The position numbers and the translations under genes are program-made. Below are positions 6,039-8,332 of a stretch of DNA of 8,332 nt, one piece after another. The stretch is from JANXVV01 sp038230975 (GTDB taxonomy: Bacteria; Planctomycetota; Phycisphaerae; Tepidisphaerales; Tepidisphaeraceae): the NCBI GenBank assembly GCA_038230975.1, contig JBBRMF010000232.1, positions 1 through 8,332 of the forward strand, given 5' to 3'. The notes beneath the pieces are model-generated. The model saw only the letters and a list, made by a program, of their open reading frames with translations, made no database searches and was not told where the DNA came from. Numbering within the stretch: the stretch's first letter is position 1; each line of letters starts with the position of its first letter.

Positions 6039-7694
6039 TCATCGCGGCCGCGTCCCGCGCGACGCCCCGCGCTTCCCGGCTTTTTTCGGATGCGGTTTCG
6101 CCGCCTGTTCCTTATTGCCGGGCTTCTTGTAAACCTGCTTATGCGTCTTCTTCAACACCTTCTTGGCCGACTTCTTAAACGACTTCCCGCGCGGCCGCTG
6201 CACGACAATGTCTTCTTCCACCGGGATCGCGATCGGTTCACGCTCCACCGACTCCGTCTTGGCCCGAAACCGCGGACCCGCCCGCGCCTGGCCCAGCGGC
6301 GCTCCGGCATTCCGCGCGCTGCGACCGCGAATCTGCAATTTGATCGGCACTTCATCGAACGGCAGCAACTCCCGCATGCGGTTGACCATGAACCGCTGAT
6401 ACGAATCCATCACATATTCCGGTTGATTCACAAACAGCACGATGGTCGGCGGCGCAACGCTGGTCTGCGTGCCATAATAAATCTTCGGTCGACGTCCACC
6501 GGGGAAGCTGGGCATCCGTTCCGAAACGATTTGCTCGATCGCGTCATTCAACTTCGACGTGGTGATCCGCAAATTCGCCTGCTTGAATAAGTGCTGAGTG
6601 AGGTTGACCACCTCCTGCACGTTCCGCCCTTCCCTGGCCGTGATAAACGCAATCGGCGCAAAATCCAAATGCACCAGTTCCGCATCCAGATACTTGCGAT
6701 ATTTCTCCATGACCTCTTTGTCATCGAGTTCTTCCGTGCCATCTTTTCGCTGTGCTTTAAGGCTCGAAAGGGCCAGATCCCATTTGTTCACCACCAGCAC
6801 GACCGGCTTGAATTGCTCGGCGACATACCGCGCCAACTTTTTATCCGGCTCACTGACCGATTCCGTCGCGTCGATCAACAGCAACACTACATCCGCCCGC
6901 CGCACGCTGCGTTGGGCGCGATGGTAGCTGTAGAACTCAATATCGTTCGTGACCATGTGCCGTTTCTTGCGCACACCAGCCGTGTCGATGACGATGAGTG
7001 TCTTGCCTTCTTTTTCGAAGCTGACGTCGATGCTGTCGCGCGTCGTGCCAGGCACTTCGCTGACGATGACGCGATCGCCTTCGCCTTCAAAAATTTCCGC
7101 AATCGCGTTGACCAAGGTGCTTTTCCCGGCGTTCCGCTTGCCCACAATCGCCACGTGCATCTGCGGGATCGGCATTTCCGTCGGCGCATCTTCCAGCTTA
7201 ATACTCGAGCGAATGGCGTCGAAAATCTGATCGACATTCCGCCCGCGCAACGCCGAGACACCGATCGGCGTCCCCAGCCCCATGCGCGAAAAATCCGCCA
7301 GCATCATGTCCGCCTTCGGACCATCCGCCTTGTTCGCCAGCAAAATCGTCTTCAACCCCTTCCGACGCAGAAGGGTGGCCACCTCCTGATCCGCGCCCGT
7401 TAAACCTTCCTCGCAGTCCACCACGAACAAAACCAGATCCGCCCGGCTCATGGCCATCTCAATCTGGTGCGCAATGTGTTCAGTCAGATTATCAGAATCG
7501 ATGAACCCGTACCCGCCCGTATCGACCAGCTCAACCCAGTGCCCGTCAATCTGCAACGGAACCGAAATCCGGTCGCGCGTCACCCCCGGTTGATCCTGCA
7601 CAATACTGATGCGCTTTCCAACCAACGCATTCAAAAGACTACTCTTGCCGACGTTCGGTCGGCCAACAATGGCAATCACAGGAGGGCGGTTCAT
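6039..7694 (-). CDS. der: Ribosome biogenesis GTPase Der (EngA)
   Basis: Der is an essential double GTPase that binds the 50S subunit and helps its late maturation in the cytoplasm. The 551-residue protein shows every hallmark. GTPase domain 1 has GRPNVGKSS (11-19), PGVTRD (36-41), DTGG (58-61) and NKAD (121-124). GTPase domain 2 has GKRNAGKST (185-193), PGTTRD (215-220), DTAG (237-240) and NKWD (303-306). A KH-like C-terminal domain follows (about 370-460), containing GRRPKIYYGTQ and the RGRSARN end. Residues about 462-551 are an added tail, strongly lysine- and arginine-rich towards the end; typical Der proteins have 435-490 residues. I chose the ATG at 7694 because it places the first P-loop 10 residues in, as in other Der proteins. 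An upstream GTG at 7784 would start inside a hairpin repeat and add 30 unrelated residues. No clear ribosome site is present. Confidence 0.97.
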   Translation of the reverse strand: MNRPPVIAIVGRPNVGKSSLLNALVGKRISIVQDQPGVTRDRISVPLQIDGHWVELVDTGGYGFIDSDNLTEHIAHQIEMAMSRADLVLFVVDCEEGLTGADQEVATLLRRKGLKTILLANKADGPKADMMLADFSRMGLGTPIGVSALRGRNVDQIFDAIRSSIKLEDAPTEMPIPQMHVAIVGKRNAGKSTLVNAIAEIFEGEGDRVIVSEVPGTTRDSIDVSFEKEGKTLIVIDTAGVRKKRHMVTNDIEFYSYHRAQRSVRRADVVLLLIDATESVSEPDKKLARYVAEQFKPVVLVVNKWDLALSSLKAQRKDGTEELDDKEVMEKYRKYLDAELVHLDFAPIAFITAREGRNVQEVVNLTQHLFKQANLRITTSKLNDAIEQIVSERMPSFPGGRRPKIYYGTQTSVAPPTIVLFVNQPEYVMDSYQRFMVNRMRELLPFDEVPIKLQIRGRSARNAGAPLGQARAGPRFRAKTESVEREPIAIPVEEDIVVQRPRGKSFKKSAKKVLKKTHKQVYKKPGNKEQAAKPHPKKAGKRGASRGTRPR

Positions 7695-7781
7695 GGGTAC
7701 GTTGTACGCGAAATGCCGTAATCGCGAAAGAAACCATCTGTAATGTAAAGTCCGCTCTGCAGCATGAGAGCTCATTCGTGG

Positions 7782-7802
7782 CACGGGCTTCCAGCCCTTG
7801 TG
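7782..7802. repeat. REP-like GGGCT-TCC-AGCCC hairpin element
   Basis: CACGGGCT (7782-7789) pairs with AGCCC (7793-7797) and, after a TT bulge, GTG (7800-7802), with the loop TCC. The flank reads ATTCGTGGCACGGGCTTCCAG. From general knowledge, GTGGCAC-GGGCTTCCAGCCC-type elements are frequent dispersed intergenic hairpins in planctomycetes and verrucomicrobia. Only one copy is in this window, so dispersal here is inferred. Confidence 0.6.
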
Positions 7803-7924
7803 AGTGGATAAGGATGAAAAAACGCTTGTTCTTCAGCAGCGATATTCGTCATTCGCGACAAAATCGATCCACGATGCAAACACCCTCATCCCTCGCGCCT
7901 CACATTGGGAAACTTTTCACATTG

Positions 7925-7954
7925 TTGCAATCGTTCTACCAGTCTTGATATACT
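7925..7954 (+). promoter_or_regulatory. Extended -10 promoter for the CBS-domain gene
   Basis: TTGCAA (7925-7930) is followed after 18 bases by TATACT (7949-7954), which is preceded by TGA at 7946-7948. Together these give the extended -10 form TGN-TATACT. This is the best sigma-70 match in the window. Transcription would start near 7961, leaving a leader of about 125 bases before the ATG at 8087. Confidence 0.6.
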
Positions 7955-8073
7955 GTGTCTTCCAAATCTGTCGCTCGGTTCATTCGCGGCTACATTCCTG
8001 TCGCATCCGCGATTCCGAGCAGTGTCGTCCCAAAACCCGTCTCCTGAAGCCCCCTTCGGTCGAGACCCAAGAT

Positions 8074-8080
8074 TGAGGAG
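8074..8080 (+). promoter_or_regulatory. Strong ribosome binding site of the CBS-domain gene
   Basis: TGAGGAG ends 6 bases before the ATG at 8087. It fixes that start and is unusually good for this window, where most genes have none, suggesting efficient translation. Confidence 0.75.
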
Positions 8081-8086
8081 CACCGC

Positions 8087-8332
8087 ATGGCCACCGTACA
8101 CGACGTTCTCTCCGCCAAAGGAGCTTGTCTTCATACGATTGACTCGCATTTGACCGTGTTACTTGCCACCCAATTGATGAATCAGCACAAAATCGGTGCC
8201 GTCGTCGTCACCGAAGAAGGCCGCGTCACCGGCATGTTCACCGAGCGCGATGTTCTCGCCCGCGTCGTCGCCGAGCAACGCTCCCCAGCTGAAACGATCG
8301 TCGCCGACGTCATGACCCGCGAAGTCATCTGC
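8087..8332 (+). CDS. CBS-domain protein (partial, runs off the right edge)
   Basis: The first 82 codons of a rightward gene are present, with no stop before the edge. The translation starts MATVHDVLSAKG and continues through LLATQLMNQHKIGAVVVTEEGRV (25-47 in part), GMFTERDVLARVV (49-61) and VADVMTREV (73-81). This is the classical pattern of a first CBS motif (IGAVVV, FTERD) leading into a second (DVMT). CBS pairs (Bateman modules) bind adenine nucleotides such as AMP, ATP or S-adenosylmethionine and usually serve as regulatory sensors. The Asp of the ERD motif and the Thr before it are typical ligand-contact positions. Small stand-alone CBS-pair proteins of about 140-150 residues are common, but a longer protein with an extra domain cannot be excluded because the C-terminus lies outside the window. 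It has its own promoter and strong ribosome site and is divergent from der. Confidence 0.92.
   Translation, partial: MATVHDVLSAKGACLHTIDSHLTVLLATQLMNQHKIGAVVVTEEGRVTGMFTERDVLARVVAEQRSPAETIVADVMTREVIC

Larger units (their letters stand above)
7695..8086. other. Divergent intergenic region between der and the CBS-domain gene
   Basis: This 392-bp stretch separates two divergent genes. Reading from der outward, it holds about 85 bases of der leader, a REP-like hairpin (7782-7802), an A/T-richer stretch, an extended -10 promoter for the CBS gene (7925-7954) and a leader of about 125 bases ending in a strong ribosome site. A 90-codon open frame from a GTG at 7804 spans the promoter and has no ribosome site, so I do not treat it as a gene. 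Confidence 0.6.

Noticed and set aside
6090..6590. Rightward 166-codon open frame
   Set aside because: It is antisense to the C-terminal part of der and has no recognisable domain.
6591..7403. Rightward 270-codon open frame
   Set aside because: It is the complement of der; the composition (His/Arg/Asp-rich, no domain) is what the antisense of a GC-rich gene gives.
7695..7784. N-terminal 30-residue extension of Der
   Set aside because: It would begin with GTG inside the REP-like hairpin, and the added residues do not resemble Der, which normally starts about ten residues before the first P-loop.
7804..8076. Rightward 90-codon open frame with a hydrophobic run
   Set aside because: It starts with GTG directly after the hairpin element, has no ribosome site, and runs through the strong promoter of the CBS gene.

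Overview
The window looks like ordinary chromosomal DNA from a planctomycete-type bacterium, probably of the Phycisphaerae branch of Planctomycetota. This is an inference from three things. The first is a membrane protein that opens with the zinc-ribbon style CIRC...GLPEPRCPECG...FDP, which is very common in that group. The second is a GlmU-like left-handed beta-helix protein of the alternative family. The third is a GGGCT-TCC-AGCCC hairpin of the kind scattered through planctomycete and verrucomicrobial intergenic DNA. Most genes have weak or no Shine-Dalgarno sequence, which also fits. No tRNA, rRNA, CRISPR array, transposase or phage gene was seen.

Layout: bases 1-152 hold a short 10-bp-periodic repeat and an inverted repeat, downstream of a leftward two-gene operon (153-1738). 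The operon encodes a zinc-ribbon/multi-pass membrane/SRPBCC protein, followed 8 bases later by a second, smaller SRPBCC-like protein. Divergent from it, panE-like 2-dehydropantoate 2-reductase runs rightward (1924-2916). It is followed by a promoter-like sequence and a possible 62-residue membrane protein (3097-3285) whose ribosome binding site lies in a small hairpin, then by a rightward GlmU-family protein (3389-4621). That gene converges, with a 19-bp gap, on a leftward DUF3179-type membrane protein (4641-5927). Upstream of that, in the same direction, is der/engA (6039-7694), the double-GTPase ribosome assembly factor, with a long lysine-rich tail. A 392-bp divergent intergenic region carries the REP-like hairpin and a good extended -10 promoter driving a rightward CBS-domain protein (8087 to the edge).

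The genes do not form one pathway. Der serves 50S ribosome assembly, PanE would serve pantothenate/CoA synthesis, and the GlmU-like protein probably acts in amino-sugar nucleotide or cell-envelope metabolism. The CBS protein probably senses adenine nucleotides, and the two SRPBCC proteins likely bind a hydrophobic ligand or work together at the membrane. I found no convincing new defence, mobile or biosynthetic system. The most interesting items are the tandem SRPBCC pair with a zinc-ribbon membrane partner, the DUF3179 variant that lacks the family's cysteine motif and appears to carry the C-terminal half-motif twice, and the small membrane ORF with a sequestered ribosome binding site.
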